Origin: Thermus filiformis | GTDB taxonomy: Bacteria > Deinococcota > Deinococci > Deinococcales > Thermaceae | Direction: 5' to 3' | Assembly (NCBI RefSeq): GCF_000771745.2 | Contig: NZ_JPSL02000039.1 | Span: 310,001-374,000 of the forward strand | DNA: 64,000 bases | Part shown: positions 27,373 to 35,938 of the stretch, in pieces | Position numbering within the stretch: position 1 is the stretch's first letter | Layout: each line of letters starts with the position of its first letter | Translations under genes and position numbers: made by a program | Notes under the pieces: generated by a model | What the model saw: only the letters and a program-made list of their open reading frames with translations | The model's database searches: none | What the model was told of the DNA's origin: nothing

Positions 27373-28635
27373 TCAAGCTCGCTGGGGAGGACGCGCTCCG
27401 GGGTGGAGAGGACGTAGAGCACCGCCTGGGCCACGTCCTCGGGCCGGAGCTTCCAGTCCTGGCCGGGGGTGTTCCCGGCGAAGCCCGTGTCCACCGAGCC
27501 CGGCAGGATGGAGACCACCCGGACCCCCTTCTCCCTCAGGTCCAGCATGGCGGCCTGGGAGAGCCCCAGGAGATGTAATCGGCCAACACATCTGAGACTC
27601 TGTGGGGACCGACTCCCCCCGTATTCTAGCCAAGAATTCCAAAGGAGCCAGGCCCCCCAAGGCCCGGTGGGGCCGCTCTCGGTTGTAGTGGTCCAGGTAG
27701 GCATTGAGCTCCTGTTGGAGCTCGGGAATCCGGGAAGGCAGAGGACGGGTGTAGAACTCGTCCCTAAAGGTCCGCTGCATCCGCTCTACGTGCCCGTTGA
27801 GCTTGGGGCTCCTGGGCGGGAGCACGAAAAGCTTCAGGCCCAAGGCCTGGCAAACCTCCTCAAACTCGGCCATGAACTCACTCCCCCCATCCACCTGCAC
27901 CGCACGGATGGGAAAGGGCGTGCAGGCCATGAGGCGGGAGAGGAAACCGGCCGCCAAGTTGGCCGTGGCCCGGGTGTGAACCTCAGCAAGAGAGAAACGG
28001 GTGAAGAGGTCCACGGCCGAGAAGTGCTTGACCACCTCCCCAGGACCCAGGGTCACGGTGAGGGTGTCCACCTGGACAAGGTCCCCAGGCCCCCTCACCT
28101 CATACCCCTTGGGCTTCCTCTGGGCGTAGGGGCGCCGGACCTTCCCCTTTACCCCTCCCCGCCGGGAGCGGGCCAGAAAGGCGGCCACGCTTTCCACCCG
28201 GCCGTGCGCCTCCAGGTAGGCCAGGATGCGGCCCACGGTGCGCTCGCTCACCTCAAAACCTTGCTTTCTCAGGGCAAGCCAGATGGGCCACCTTCCCCAG
28301 GTGGGGTTTTCCTTCCTCAAGGCCTCCACCGCTATGAGGAGGTCGGAAGTCCAGTGGACCTTCTGTCGTAGGCGTTTGGGTCGCTTGGACTTGGGCTTGA
28401 GGCCTTTGAGCCCCTCTTCCCTAAGCTGCTGTTTCCAGCGGTAGTAGGTGGCCCGGCTGATCCCGACCACGGACTGGATCTCGCCCCAGTCCTCCTTGTG
28501 CTTCCTCAGGGCTTCCACCTGCCTGAGCTTCTGCAGGCGCTCCTGGACCGTGGGGTCGCCGGCCCCGGCTTCCTGGAGCTCCCAGGCCTTCCGGGCTCCC
28601 TGCAGGACCTCTTTGCCGACTGTGGTAAGCTGCAT
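27373..28635 (-). CDS. IS481-like transposase (rve/DDE), runs past the IS end
   Basis: N-terminal helix-turn-helix region ([19 protein letters not shown]), a second HTH ([15 protein letters not shown]) and an integrase core with DDE residues in [19 protein letters not shown] and [15 protein letters not shown]. Start ATG 28635 with AGGAGG upstream. About 354 codons lie inside the IS, but there is no stop before its end; the frame goes on through SDR DNA in another frame to a stop at 27373, adding some 66 residues. The transposase may still be active. Confidence 0.9.
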   Translation of the reverse strand: MQLTTVGKEVLQGARKAWELQEAGAGDPTVQERLQKLRQVEALRKHKEDWGEIQSVVGISRATYYRWKQQLREEGLKGLKPKSKRPKRLRQKVHWTSDLLIAVEALRKENPTWGRWPIWLALRKQGFEVSERTVGRILAYLEAHGRVESVAAFLARSRRGGVKGKVRRPYAQRKPKGYEVRGPGDLVQVDTLTVTLGPGEVVKHFSAVDLFTRFSLAEVHTRATANLAAGFLSRLMACTPFPIRAVQVDGGSEFMAEFEEVCQALGLKLFVLPPRSPKLNGHVERMQRTFRDEFYTRPLPSRIPELQQELNAYLDHYNRERPHRALGGLAPLEFLARIRGESVPTESQMCWPITSPGALPGRHAGPEGEGGPGGLHPAGLGGHGLRREHPRPGLEAPARGRGPGGALRPLHPGARPPQRA

Positions 28636-28710
28636 CCGTGGGGACCTCCTCTCGTCTGGAGTGGTCCCCACATTTTTACTCGTCCAGTCTCACATGTGTC
28701 TGTCCGGGTT
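27574..28710 (-). mobile_element. IS481-family-like insertion sequence, 1137 bp
   Basis: Bounded by 7-bp direct repeats CAGGAGA (27567-27573 and 28711-28717), taken as the target duplication. The ends share imperfect inverted repeats: TGTAATCGGCCAACACAT with CTGAGACT at the left, and the complement of the right end with GACACAT and GTGAGACT. Both ends then carry TGTGGGGACC a little further in. One transposase gene fills it. Only one copy is present in this window. Confidence 0.88.
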
Positions 28711-29169
28711 CAGGAGACCGAACTTGCTGGCGTTGTAGGCCGCCCCCTCCTTGAAGGCGTGCTTCCCCGCCAGGCTCCCGATGTTGACGATCACCCCCCC
28801 TCCCCTGCGCAGGAGGGCGGGCACCGCCGCCTTGATGCCGTAGAAGGCCCCGGTCAGGTTGGTCTCCAGGACCTCCCGCCACTCCTCGGGGGAGAGCTCG
28901 TGCACGGGGCGGAAGACGCCCACCCCGGCGTTGTTCACCAGGACGTCCAACCCGCCGAAATGGGCCTCCACCTCGGCCACGGCCCGCTCCCAGTCCTCCA
29001 GGCGCCGCACATCCCCCAGGATGGGCAAAGCGGCCTCGCCCAGGCCCTGCGCCACCGCCCGGACGGCCTCGCTCCGGGCCAGAAGCCCCACCTGGTGGCC
29101 GGCCTCCACCAGGGCCCGGGCCACCGCCTGGCCGATCCCCCGGCTGGCTCCGCTTACAAGGGCGACCAT

Positions 29170-29181
29170 GCCTCCACTTTA
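29170..29181 (-). promoter_or_regulatory. Leaderless -10 of the split SDR gene
   Basis: On the minus strand TAAAGT (29181-29176), GGAGGC, then ATG 29169. Confidence 0.5.
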
Positions 29182-29193
29182 AGGGCTCTGCCC

Positions 29194-30261
29194 TCAGTAG
29201 GGCAGGGGCCAGGTGCGGAAGTAGTCCCTCACCCGGCCCCAAAGCCCCACCAGGCCCCGGGGCTCGAGGACCAGGAACAATAGGATGAGCCCGCCGAAGG
29301 CCACGTTCCGCCAGGCGGCCAGGCTCGCCGCGTACTGGGGCCCGAAAGCCCCCACCAGGGCGTTCAACAGCTCAGGGATGAGGAGGACGACCAAGGCCCC
29401 GAGCACCGCGCCCAGGACCGTTCCCGCCCCGCCCACGATGACCATGGCCAGATACTGGATGCTCACCGTGAGGGGGAAGTACTCCGGGGTCACCGCCCGG
29501 TAGAGCTGGGCCAGAAGCCCTCCCGCCACCCCCGCGTAGAAGGCGGAGAGCATGAAGGCGGAGAGCTTGGCCCGCACCAGGTCCACCCCCGCCACCTGGG
29601 CGGAGAGGTCGTTGTCCCGCACCGCGGACCAGGCCCGCCCCGCCCGGGTGGAGAGGAGGCGCTTGGCGTAGAAGAAGAGGGGGAGGGCGAAGAGGAGGAC
29701 GAGGTACCAGAGCTCCTGGGGGCGGTCCAGCTCCAGGCCCAGGACCTGGGGCGGGGGGAGGGTCCTTCCCCGGATCCCCCCGGTGAAGGCCTCCCAGTTC
29801 TTGAAGGCGTAGTCGGCCAGGAACTGGAAGGCCAAGGTGGCGATGGCCAGATAGACCCCCTTGATGCGCAAGGAGGGCAGGCCCAGGACCAGCCCCACCG
29901 CCCCCGCCACCACCCCTCCCAGAAGGACCCCCAGGGGGGCCAAAGGCCCCGCCAGGTGGCTGGCGGTGTAGGCCCCCAGGCCCAGGAAGGCGGCGTGGCC
30001 CAGGGAGATCTGCCCTGCCCCCCCCACCAGGAGGTGAAGGCCGAGGGCGGCCAGGGCCCCGATGGTCACCAGGAGGATGACGTACATGGCGTAGGAGGAA
30101 AGGAGGCCGGGGAGGAGGAGCAGGAGAAGGAGGAAGACCCAAAGGGCCAGCCGGCCCAGGGGGGTGCTGGCGTAGGCCTCGTCCTCCCGGTAGGTCTCCC
30201 GCACCGCCCGGGCGAAGCGGCGGCTGAAGGCGTCAGTCAGGGCTTTGGAGAGTGCGTACAT
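29194..30261 (-). CDS. ABC transporter permease, LivM type
   Basis: 355 residues with about ten membrane helices and the BPD_transp_2 family core (GGAGQISLGHAAFLGLGAYTA, ALAALGLHLLVGGAG). An N-terminal extension of about 30 residues precedes the first helix. It forms the second permease with the LivH-like protein. It is the last gene of the operon, directly after the acyl-CoA ligase stop (TGAATG), apart from the other ABC genes. Confidence 0.93.
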   Translation of the reverse strand: MYALSKALTDAFSRRFARAVRETYREDEAYASTPLGRLALWVFLLLLLLLPGLLSSYAMYVILLVTIGALAALGLHLLVGGAGQISLGHAAFLGLGAYTASHLAGPLAPLGVLLGGVVAGAVGLVLGLPSLRIKGVYLAIATLAFQFLADYAFKNWEAFTGGIRGRTLPPPQVLGLELDRPQELWYLVLLFALPLFFYAKRLLSTRAGRAWSAVRDNDLSAQVAGVDLVRAKLSAFMLSAFYAGVAGGLLAQLYRAVTPEYFPLTVSIQYLAMVIVGGAGTVLGAVLGALVVLLIPELLNALVGAFGPQYAASLAAWRNVAFGGLILLFLVLEPRGLVGLWGRVRDYFRTWPLPY

Positions 30262-32112
30262 TCAGACCTCCTGGACCTCCACCTCCGCCTCGAGGCGGCC
30301 CTCCCCCTCGAGGTAGCGGATGGGCAGGCTGAGCCCCACCCGCCCCCCCTGGCCGTACAGGGCCTGGATCAGGGGCTGGTAGCGGCTTTCCACCACCTGG
30401 CGGCGCACCTTGCGGGTGCGGGTGATCTCCTCGTCGTCGGGGTGGAGCTCCTTGGGCAGGATGGCGAAGCGCTGGATGCGGAGCTTTTCCGGCAGGGCCT
30501 GGTTCACCATGCGGATCTCCTCGGCGATCAGGGCCCGGACCTCGGGGTGCTCCGTGAGGCTCAGGTAGGTGGTGAAGGGGATGCCCCGCTTCCGGGCCCA
30601 GTTCTGGACGTTCTCCGGGTCTATCTCTATGAGGGCGGTTACGAAGGGGAGGCCATGCCCCAGGACCACCGCCTCCCGGATGTAGGGGGAGTACTTGAGC
30701 CGGTTCTCCAGGAACTGGGGGGCGAACCGGGTCCCGTCCGCCAGGGCCCCCACCTCCTTGAGCCGGCCCAGGATGATGAGGTGGCCCCGCTCGTCAAAGG
30801 TCCCCGCGTCCCCCGTCCGGAGCCAGCCGTCCGGGGTGAAGGTCTCCTGGGTGGCCTTCTCCGCCTTGAAGTAGCCCAGGAAGACCTGGGGCCCCCGGAC
30901 CAGGATCTCTCCCTCCTCGCTGATCCGCACCTCGGTGTTCGGCAGGGGCGGGCCCACGGTTTCCGGGGGGGCCTCCTGGCGGTGGGCGCAGGTGGCGGCG
31001 GCGGTCTCGGACTGGCCGTAGACCTGGCGGATGTCCAGCCCCAGGGCCCGGAAGAAGGTGAAGACCTCGGGGCCGAGGGGCGCTCCTCCCGTGACGGCGA
31101 TGCGGCAGGCGGCGAGGCCGAGCCGGGCCCTGAGGGGACGAGCCACCAGGGGGTAGAAGAGGGCGCGGGCCAGGTTCAAAAGGCGCCCCACCCGCTCCCG
31201 GCGAAACTCCCGCCGGGCCCCCTCCAGAAGGACCTTCATCCCGGTGGTGTAGACGTAGCGCTTCAGGGGGTCCGCGTCCTCCATCCGGCTCTGGATCCCG
31301 CTGGCCATGTCCTCCCAGAGCCTGGGCGGGGCCAGGAAGAAGTCGGGCTGGACCTCCTTCAGGTCCTCCCGCAGGGTCACGGGCTCCTCGGGGAAGTGGA
31401 CCACGCTCCTTTCCACCACGGTCTGGACCACGGTGAGCATCTGCTCCCCGATCCAGGCCAGGGGCAAATAGCTGAAGATCCAGGCCCCCTGCTGGAAGCC
31501 CAAAGCCTCCCCCAGGGCCAGGTGGCCGGCGATGAGCTGGCGGTGGGTGAGCATGGCCAGCTTGCTCCGGGCGGTGGTGCCCGAGGTAGGGGCGAGGAGG
31601 GCCACCTCGTCCGCGTGGCGGCGGGCCAGGTCCTCCTCCACCTCCCGGGCGTCCCCGAAGGCCCGGCTGAAGGGCCGGATCTTGTCCCCGAAGTGCCGGC
31701 TCATCCCCGCCTCCTCCCAGACCAGGACGAAGTCCAAAAGGTGCAGGTGGGGCAGGACCTTGTCCAGCTGCTCCTCATCCGAGAGGACGATCCCCCGGGC
31801 GTTCGTGAACTCGAGGAAGTACCCCACCTCCTCGGGCATAGCGTCCGCGTAGATGCCCATGGGGTAGGCCCCGAGGACCTGGGCGGCGAGCTCGCTCAGC
31901 ACCCACTCGGGGGCGTTGTGGCCCAAGATGGCCAGGACCTCGCCCTCCCGCAGGCCCAGGGCCTTCAGCCCCGCCGCAAGCCTCCGCGTCTTCTCCCAGA
32001 CCTCCCGCCAGCTCGTCTTCTGCCAGACTCCGTGCCGCTTGACCCGGAGGGCGGGGGCCTGGGGATGGGTCTGGGCGTGGGTCTTCAGGTACTCTAGAAG
32101 CGTTCCCTTCAC
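30262..32112 (-). CDS. AMP-dependent acyl-CoA synthetase/ligase inside the liv-type operon
   Basis: ANL-superfamily ligase, 616 residues: activates a carboxylic acid as acyl-AMP, then thioesterifies to CoA. Motifs: P-loop-like APTSGTTARSKLAMLTH (about 165-181), VYGQSETAAATC, GWLRTGDAGTFDERGHLIILGR and, in place of the usual GKT/GE near the end, GTRFAPQFLENRLKYSPYI. This resembles long-chain (FadD15/AAS-like) ligases. GTG start at 32112 overlaps the livG stop (GTGA). Its position among transporter genes suggests that the imported substrate is a fatty or aromatic acid. Confidence 0.92.
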   Translation of the reverse strand: MKGTLLEYLKTHAQTHPQAPALRVKRHGVWQKTSWREVWEKTRRLAAGLKALGLREGEVLAILGHNAPEWVLSELAAQVLGAYPMGIYADAMPEEVGYFLEFTNARGIVLSDEEQLDKVLPHLHLLDFVLVWEEAGMSRHFGDKIRPFSRAFGDAREVEEDLARRHADEVALLAPTSGTTARSKLAMLTHRQLIAGHLALGEALGFQQGAWIFSYLPLAWIGEQMLTVVQTVVERSVVHFPEEPVTLREDLKEVQPDFFLAPPRLWEDMASGIQSRMEDADPLKRYVYTTGMKVLLEGARREFRRERVGRLLNLARALFYPLVARPLRARLGLAACRIAVTGGAPLGPEVFTFFRALGLDIRQVYGQSETAAATCAHRQEAPPETVGPPLPNTEVRISEEGEILVRGPQVFLGYFKAEKATQETFTPDGWLRTGDAGTFDERGHLIILGRLKEVGALADGTRFAPQFLENRLKYSPYIREAVVLGHGLPFVTALIEIDPENVQNWARKRGIPFTTYLSLTEHPEVRALIAEEIRMVNQALPEKLRIQRFAILPKELHPDDEEITRTRKVRRQVVESRYQPLIQALYGQGGRVGLSLPIRYLEGEGRLEAEVEVQEV

Positions 32113-32861
32113 GTCCCACCTCCCAGGTATGCCTCCGCCACCTGGGCGCTTTTCTGTACCCCCTGGGGGTCGCCCAGGTAGAGGACCTCCCCGTAGGAGA
32201 GGACCAGGACCTGGTCGGAAAGCTCCAGGACTGCCCTCAGGTCGTGCTCCACCCAGAGCAGGGTCACCCCCCACTCCTCCCGGGCGTCCAGGAGGAAGCG
32301 GGCCAGGTCCTGCTTCTCCTCCAGGGAGAGGCCGGCCATGGGCTCGTCCAGGAGGAGGAGCTTAGGCCGGCCCGCCAGGGCCCGGGCCACCTCCACCCGC
32401 TTCTGCAGGCCGTAGGGGAGCATCCCCGCGGGGACGTGGCGGTAGGGGGAGAGGTGGAGGTAGTCCAGCACCTCCTCCGCCCAGGCCCTGAGCCGCCACT
32501 CCATCGGGGCCCGGGGCAACAGGGTGGGGTAGGCGCCCAGGGCCAGCTCCGCCCCCAGCTTGACGTTGTCCAAGACGCTCATCCCCCGGAAGAGCTCCAG
32601 CCCCTGGAAGGTCCGCCCCAGCCCCATCCGGGCCCGGGCCTGGGGAGGGAGGCCCTGGAGGGGGCGGCCCAGGAAGAAGACCTCTCCCCGGCTTGGGGGG
32701 TAGACCCCGGAGAGGACGTTCAGAAGGCTCGTCTTGCCCGCCCCGTTGGGGCCGATCACCGCGAAGAAGGACCCTTCCTCGACGGAGAAACTCACCCCGC
32801 TGAGGGCCTTGACCCCCTTGAAGGAAAGGTGGATGTCCCTGACCTCCAGAATCGCGCCCAT
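32109..32861 (-). CDS. ABC transporter ATPase, LivG type
   Basis: 250 residues. Walker A IGPNGAGKTSLLNVLSG (about 37-53); the LivG-characteristic long insert with GLGRTFQGLELFRGMSVLDNV; the signature region near GLQKRVEVARALAGRPKLLLLDEPMAGL, where the usual LSxGQ reads LPYGLQ; then the His switch WVEHDL. I start at ATG 32861 (AAAGGA upstream) rather than the in-frame GTG at 32867. Partner of LivF; 51 bp after the livF stop. Confidence 0.93.
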   Translation of the reverse strand: MGAILEVRDIHLSFKGVKALSGVSFSVEEGSFFAVIGPNGAGKTSLLNVLSGVYPPSRGEVFFLGRPLQGLPPQARARMGLGRTFQGLELFRGMSVLDNVKLGAELALGAYPTLLPRAPMEWRLRAWAEEVLDYLHLSPYRHVPAGMLPYGLQKRVEVARALAGRPKLLLLDEPMAGLSLEEKQDLARFLLDAREEWGVTLLWVEHDLRAVLELSDQVLVLSYGEVLYLGDPQGVQKSAQVAEAYLGGGT

Positions 32862-32912
32862 CCTCACATCCTTTCGCCGGTCTCCTCCAGCTTGGCCCGG
32901 GCCAGAGGGGCG

Positions 32913-33689
32913 TCACACCCAGCGCTTGCGCCTGCGGTAGCGCTTGGCCTGGCGGAACCCCACCACCTCCTTGCCCAGGTAGAACTCCATCACGTCCTGG
33001 TCCTTTTCCGCCTCCTCCCGGCTCCCCTCAAAGACCACCCGGCCCTGCTCCAGGACGTAGACCCGCTCCACCAGGCTAAGGGCTGCCCGGGCGTTCTGCT
33101 CCACCAGGAGGAGGCTCAGGCCCTTCTCCCGCCTCAGCCCGTCCAGGGTGCGCATCACCTCCTCCACCAGCTTGGGGGCCAGGCCCAAGGAGGGCTCGTC
33201 CACCACCAAAAGCCGGGGCCGGGTGAGGAGGGCCATGCCCAAAAGGAGCATCTGCTGCTCCCCGCCCGAGAGGTAGCCCGCCTGCTCGTTCCGCCGCTCG
33301 TAGAGGCGGGGAAACCGGGCGAAGACCTCCTCTATCCCCTCCTTCAGCTCCCGGCCTTTAAGCCGGTGCCCGGCCGCCAGGAGGTTCTCCACCGGGGTCA
33401 GGTAGCGGAAAAGGGGCCTCCCCTCCAGGACCGCGGTGAGGCCCAAAGCGGAGACCCGCTCCGGTGGGGCGTGGGTGGTGTCCTGGTCCAGGAACTGGAT
33501 ATGCCCGTCCAGGACCCGGCCCTCAAACTTGGGCAGAAGCCCCGCCACGGCCCGCACCAAGGAACTCTTCCCCGCCCCGTTCGGCCCCAAAAGGGCCACC
33601 GCCTCCTTCTCTCCCACCCTTAGGGAGACCCCCTGGAGGGCCAGGATCACCCCCCGGTAGACCACCTTCAGGTTCTCCACGAGAAGCAT
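32913..33689 (-). CDS. ABC transporter ATPase, LivF type
   Basis: 258 residues. Walker A LLGPNGAGKSSLVRAVAGLL, signature YLSGGEQQMLLLGMALL, Walker B RLLVVDEPSLGLAPKLVEE and switch VEQNARAALSLVERVYVLEQG, all typical of LivF. A longer loop (DQDTTHAPPERV) and a basic C-terminus (QAKRYRRRKRWV) are unusual. ATG 33689 is chosen because of AAGGGGGG upstream. It follows livH by 10 bp. Confidence 0.94.
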   Translation of the reverse strand: MLLVENLKVVYRGVILALQGVSLRVGEKEAVALLGPNGAGKSSLVRAVAGLLPKFEGRVLDGHIQFLDQDTTHAPPERVSALGLTAVLEGRPLFRYLTPVENLLAAGHRLKGRELKEGIEEVFARFPRLYERRNEQAGYLSGGEQQMLLLGMALLTRPRLLVVDEPSLGLAPKLVEEVMRTLDGLRREKGLSLLLVEQNARAALSLVERVYVLEQGRVVFEGSREEAEKDQDVMEFYLGKEVVGFRQAKRYRRRKRWV

Positions 33690-33699
33690 CCCGCCCCCC

Positions 33700-34575
33700 T
33701 TACACCCGCTCAATCTGCCGCTCGCCGAAGAGGCCATAGGGCCTCACCAGGAGGACCAGGAAGACCAGAAGGAAGGGGACGGCCTCGGTGAAGCCGGGGA
33801 GGAGGGGCTCGAGGTACCTCTGGGAGAGGGCCTCCACCACCCCCAGGAAGAGGCCGGCCACCACCGCTCCCCCCACGGAGTCCAGCCCCCCCAGGATGGC
33901 CACCGGGAAGACCTTGAGCCCCATCAGGACCAGGTTGGGCCCCAGCCCTCCCGCCACCCCCACCATCACCCCGGCCAGAGTGGCCAGGGCCCCGGAAAGC
34001 CCCCAGACCAGGGCCAGAAGCCGCCGGGTGGGGATGCCCAGGGCCAGGGCCGCCACCTCGCTTTCCGAGATGGCCCGGACCAGGACCCCGTACCGGCTCT
34101 TCTGAAGGAGCCAAAGGAGGAAAAGGGCGGTGGGAAGGCCCAAGAGGACGCTCCACACCGCCCGGGAGGAGACGTAGAGGCCCCCCAGCTCAAACCCCAG
34201 CTCGGGCAGGCCGGTGGGGAAGTACTTGAGGTCCGCCCCCCAGACCAGGAGCACCCCCCCGTCCAGGGCCGCGGCCAGGCCGATGGTGGCCATGACCACC
34301 GCCACCACGTTCCTCCCCAGCAAGGGGCGCACGAACCCCCGCTCCACCAAGAGGCCGAAGAGGAAGGCCAGGGGCAGGGCCAGGAGGAGGGCCAGGACGA
34401 GGGGGAGGAGGAGGGAGAGGGTGTAGGCCAGGTAGGCCCCCACCAGCAGGAACTCCCCGATGGCGAAGTTGACCACGCTGGTGGCCCGGTAGACCAGGAC
34501 GAACCCCAGGGCCAGAAGCCCGTACAGGGCCCCGTTCCCCAGGCCGCCCACCAGGTAGGGCAAAAGGTCCATCAT
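33700..34575 (-). CDS. ABC transporter permease, LivH type
   Basis: 291 residues, about eight membrane helices; BPD_transp_2 family motifs LVYRATSVVNFAIGEFLLVGAYLAY and ALALGIPTRRLLALVWGLSGALA, with GLKVFPVAILGGLDSVGGAVVAG near the C-terminus. It forms the permease pair with the LivM-like protein. Its ATGATG start overlaps the stop of the binding-protein gene, so translation is coupled. Confidence 0.94.
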   Translation of the reverse strand: MMDLLPYLVGGLGNGALYGLLALGFVLVYRATSVVNFAIGEFLLVGAYLAYTLSLLLPLVLALLLALPLAFLFGLLVERGFVRPLLGRNVVAVVMATIGLAAALDGGVLLVWGADLKYFPTGLPELGFELGGLYVSSRAVWSVLLGLPTALFLLWLLQKSRYGVLVRAISESEVAALALGIPTRRLLALVWGLSGALATLAGVMVGVAGGLGPNLVLMGLKVFPVAILGGLDSVGGAVVAGLFLGVVEALSQRYLEPLLPGFTEAVPFLLVFLVLLVRPYGLFGERQIERV

Positions 34576-35756
34576 CCCAGGACGACCCAGTCGGTGATGG
34601 CGTCAAACCGCCCGGTCCGGGTGTTCGCCCGGTAGAGCTTGGTCTGGGGGAGGCGGTGGTTGACGAACTTGTAGCCCCGGGAAAGGCCAAGGGCGGTGTA
34701 GTCCTCGATCTTCTCCAGGTACTCCGCCAGCCCGGCCCGGCTCAGCTTCCCCGCCTGGGCTGCCCGGCGCATGGCCTCCGCCACGGCGAACATGACCGTC
34801 GCGCTTCCCATGTAGTAGGTGGGGCGGTAGGAGGTGTCCCGCCCCTTGCGCTGGCGGAACCGCAAAAGCTCCTGCACCCCCTGGTTCAGGGTGTCGTACC
34901 AGTAGGGGTTGTGGTAGGTGACGATGAAGCCCTCCGCTGCGGGCCCCGCCCTTTGGATGAGGGCCAGGTCGGAGGAGTAGTAGGTGCCCATGAAGGTGGC
35001 CTTTAGGCCCTGCTCCCGGGCGGTGCGCAGGATCAGGGGTTCCACGGAGAGGGCGTAGCCCTGGAGGATGACGAAGTCGGGGTTGGCCCGGCGGAGGTTC
35101 AGGATGATGGAGGTGGCGTCGGTGAAGCTCGTGGGGGTGACCTCCTCGTGGACGATCTCCATCCTCAGCTCGGGGGCCCGCTTCTTGGCGTAGGGGATGG
35201 GGTCGCGGCCGAACTCGGTGTTGGAGTAGACCAGGGCCACCCGGGCCCGGGCCTTGGTGCGCTGGATCTGGCGGAGCAGGGCCTCAAACATGTCGTTGTA
35301 GGTGGGGCCGAAGATGTAGATGGTGGGGTACTTCTCGGGGTCGGCCAGCTCATTGGAGAAGGTGGTGCCGGAGAAGGGGAGGCCGAGCCGGGTCAACTCG
35401 GGGGCGAGGGCCTTGGCCGTGCCGGTGGAGTCCCCGTAGACGAAGAGGAGGTCCTCGGGCCGCTCCCGGGAGACGATGCGGTTAAAGGCGGCCGTGGCCT
35501 TGGCCACGTCGTAGCCCGTGTCCTCCACCAAAAGCTCGAGCTTCCGCCCCCCGATGCCCCCCAGGACCTCGTTCACGTACTCCGCCGCGTCCCGCCAGCC
35601 CTCGAGGCCCGCCTGCCCCGCGAAGGCAAAGGGGCCGGTCAGGGGGAGGAGGACCCCCACCTTCACCGGCCGGGCCTGGGAGAGGGCGATATGGGGGAGC
35701 CCAAACGCCGCCGCAGTGCCGACACCCACCGCCTTCAAGAACTCCCTGCGTTTCAT
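34572..35756 (-). CDS. Tat-exported ABC substrate-binding protein (LivK/Peripla_BP_6)
   Basis: 394 residues. The N-terminus MKRREFLKAVGVGTAAAFG has a twin-arginine motif (RREFLK), so it is probably exported folded by Tat. The type I periplasmic-binding fold follows: KVGVLLPLTGPFAFAGQAGLEG, LLVEDTGYDVAKATAAFNRIV, FSGTTFSNELADP. The family binds branched-chain amino acids, amides, or aromatic and other carboxylates. AAGGAGGTG precedes ATG 35756. First gene of livK-livH-livF-livG-ligase-livM. Confidence 0.93.
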   Translation of the reverse strand: MKRREFLKAVGVGTAAAFGLPHIALSQARPVKVGVLLPLTGPFAFAGQAGLEGWRDAAEYVNEVLGGIGGRKLELLVEDTGYDVAKATAAFNRIVSRERPEDLLFVYGDSTGTAKALAPELTRLGLPFSGTTFSNELADPEKYPTIYIFGPTYNDMFEALLRQIQRTKARARVALVYSNTEFGRDPIPYAKKRAPELRMEIVHEEVTPTSFTDATSIILNLRRANPDFVILQGYALSVEPLILRTAREQGLKATFMGTYYSSDLALIQRAGPAAEGFIVTYHNPYWYDTLNQGVQELLRFRQRKGRDTSYRPTYYMGSATVMFAVAEAMRRAAQAGKLSRAGLAEYLEKIEDYTALGLSRGYKFVNHRLPQTKLYRANTRTGRFDAITDWVVLG

Positions 35757-35781
35757 TCCACACCTCCTTTGCTTTGCGCGC

Positions 35782-35809
35782 AGTATACCATGAGCCCAGC
35801 CGCCCGCAA
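35782..35809 (-). promoter_or_regulatory. Proximal promoter candidate of the liv-ligase operon
   Basis: On the minus strand TTGCGG (35809-35804), 16 bp, TATACT (35787-35782); leader of about 18 nt to the RBS and ATG 35756. Confidence 0.5.
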
Positions 35810-35844
35810 GCCCCCGGCGTGGAGACGGAAGGAGGAAGGGCTTG

Positions 35845-35862
35845 TTACCGACCGGTTGGTAA
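35845..35862. promoter_or_regulatory. TetR-type operator, matches the PfmR consensus
   Basis: TTACCGACCGGTTGGTAA, an imperfect palindrome. From memory, PfmR (a TetR repressor of phenylacetate and fatty-acid genes in T. thermophilus HB8) binds TACCGACCGNTNGGTN; bases 35846-35861 fit every defined position. On the minus strand it directly follows a promoter candidate with TTGACA (35896-35891), 18 bp and TAAGGT (35872-35867), so a bound repressor would cover the start point of the liv-ligase operon. A further half-site (TTACCCAACC) lies at 35870-35879. Confidence 0.75.
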
Positions 35863-35866
35863 GCAC

Positions 35867-35896
35867 ACCTTACCCAACCCCGTCCTTCCCTGTCAA
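35867..35896 (-). promoter_or_regulatory. Distal promoter candidate of the liv-ligase operon
   Basis: On the minus strand a perfect TTGACA (35896-35891), 18 bp, and a weak -10 TAAGGT (35872-35867), immediately upstream of the TetR-type operator. Confidence 0.45.
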
Positions 35897-35926
35897 GGGG
35901 GTTGGCGCGGGGCCGCCCCTTTTGCG

Positions 35927-35938
35927 TAGCATGGGGGC
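35927..35938 (+). promoter_or_regulatory. Leaderless -10 of the ArgH-like gene
   Basis: TAGCAT (35927-35932), GGGGGC, then ATG 35939. Confidence 0.5.

Larger units (their letters stand above)
27348..29169 (-). pseudogene. Short-chain dehydrogenase/reductase split by an IS
   Basis: N-terminal part at 29169-28711 (153 codons: [29 protein letters not shown]) and C-terminal part at 27566-27348 (73 codons with stop: [22 protein letters not shown]). Removing the IS and one copy of the 7-bp duplication rejoins both parts exactly in frame to a 225-residue SDR with intact Rossmann, NNAG and YxxxK motifs. Such SDRs reduce ketones or 3-oxoacyl groups with NAD(P)H; the substrate cannot be told. The N-terminal fragment alone lacks the C-terminal fold, so the gene is inactive. 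Confidence 0.92.
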
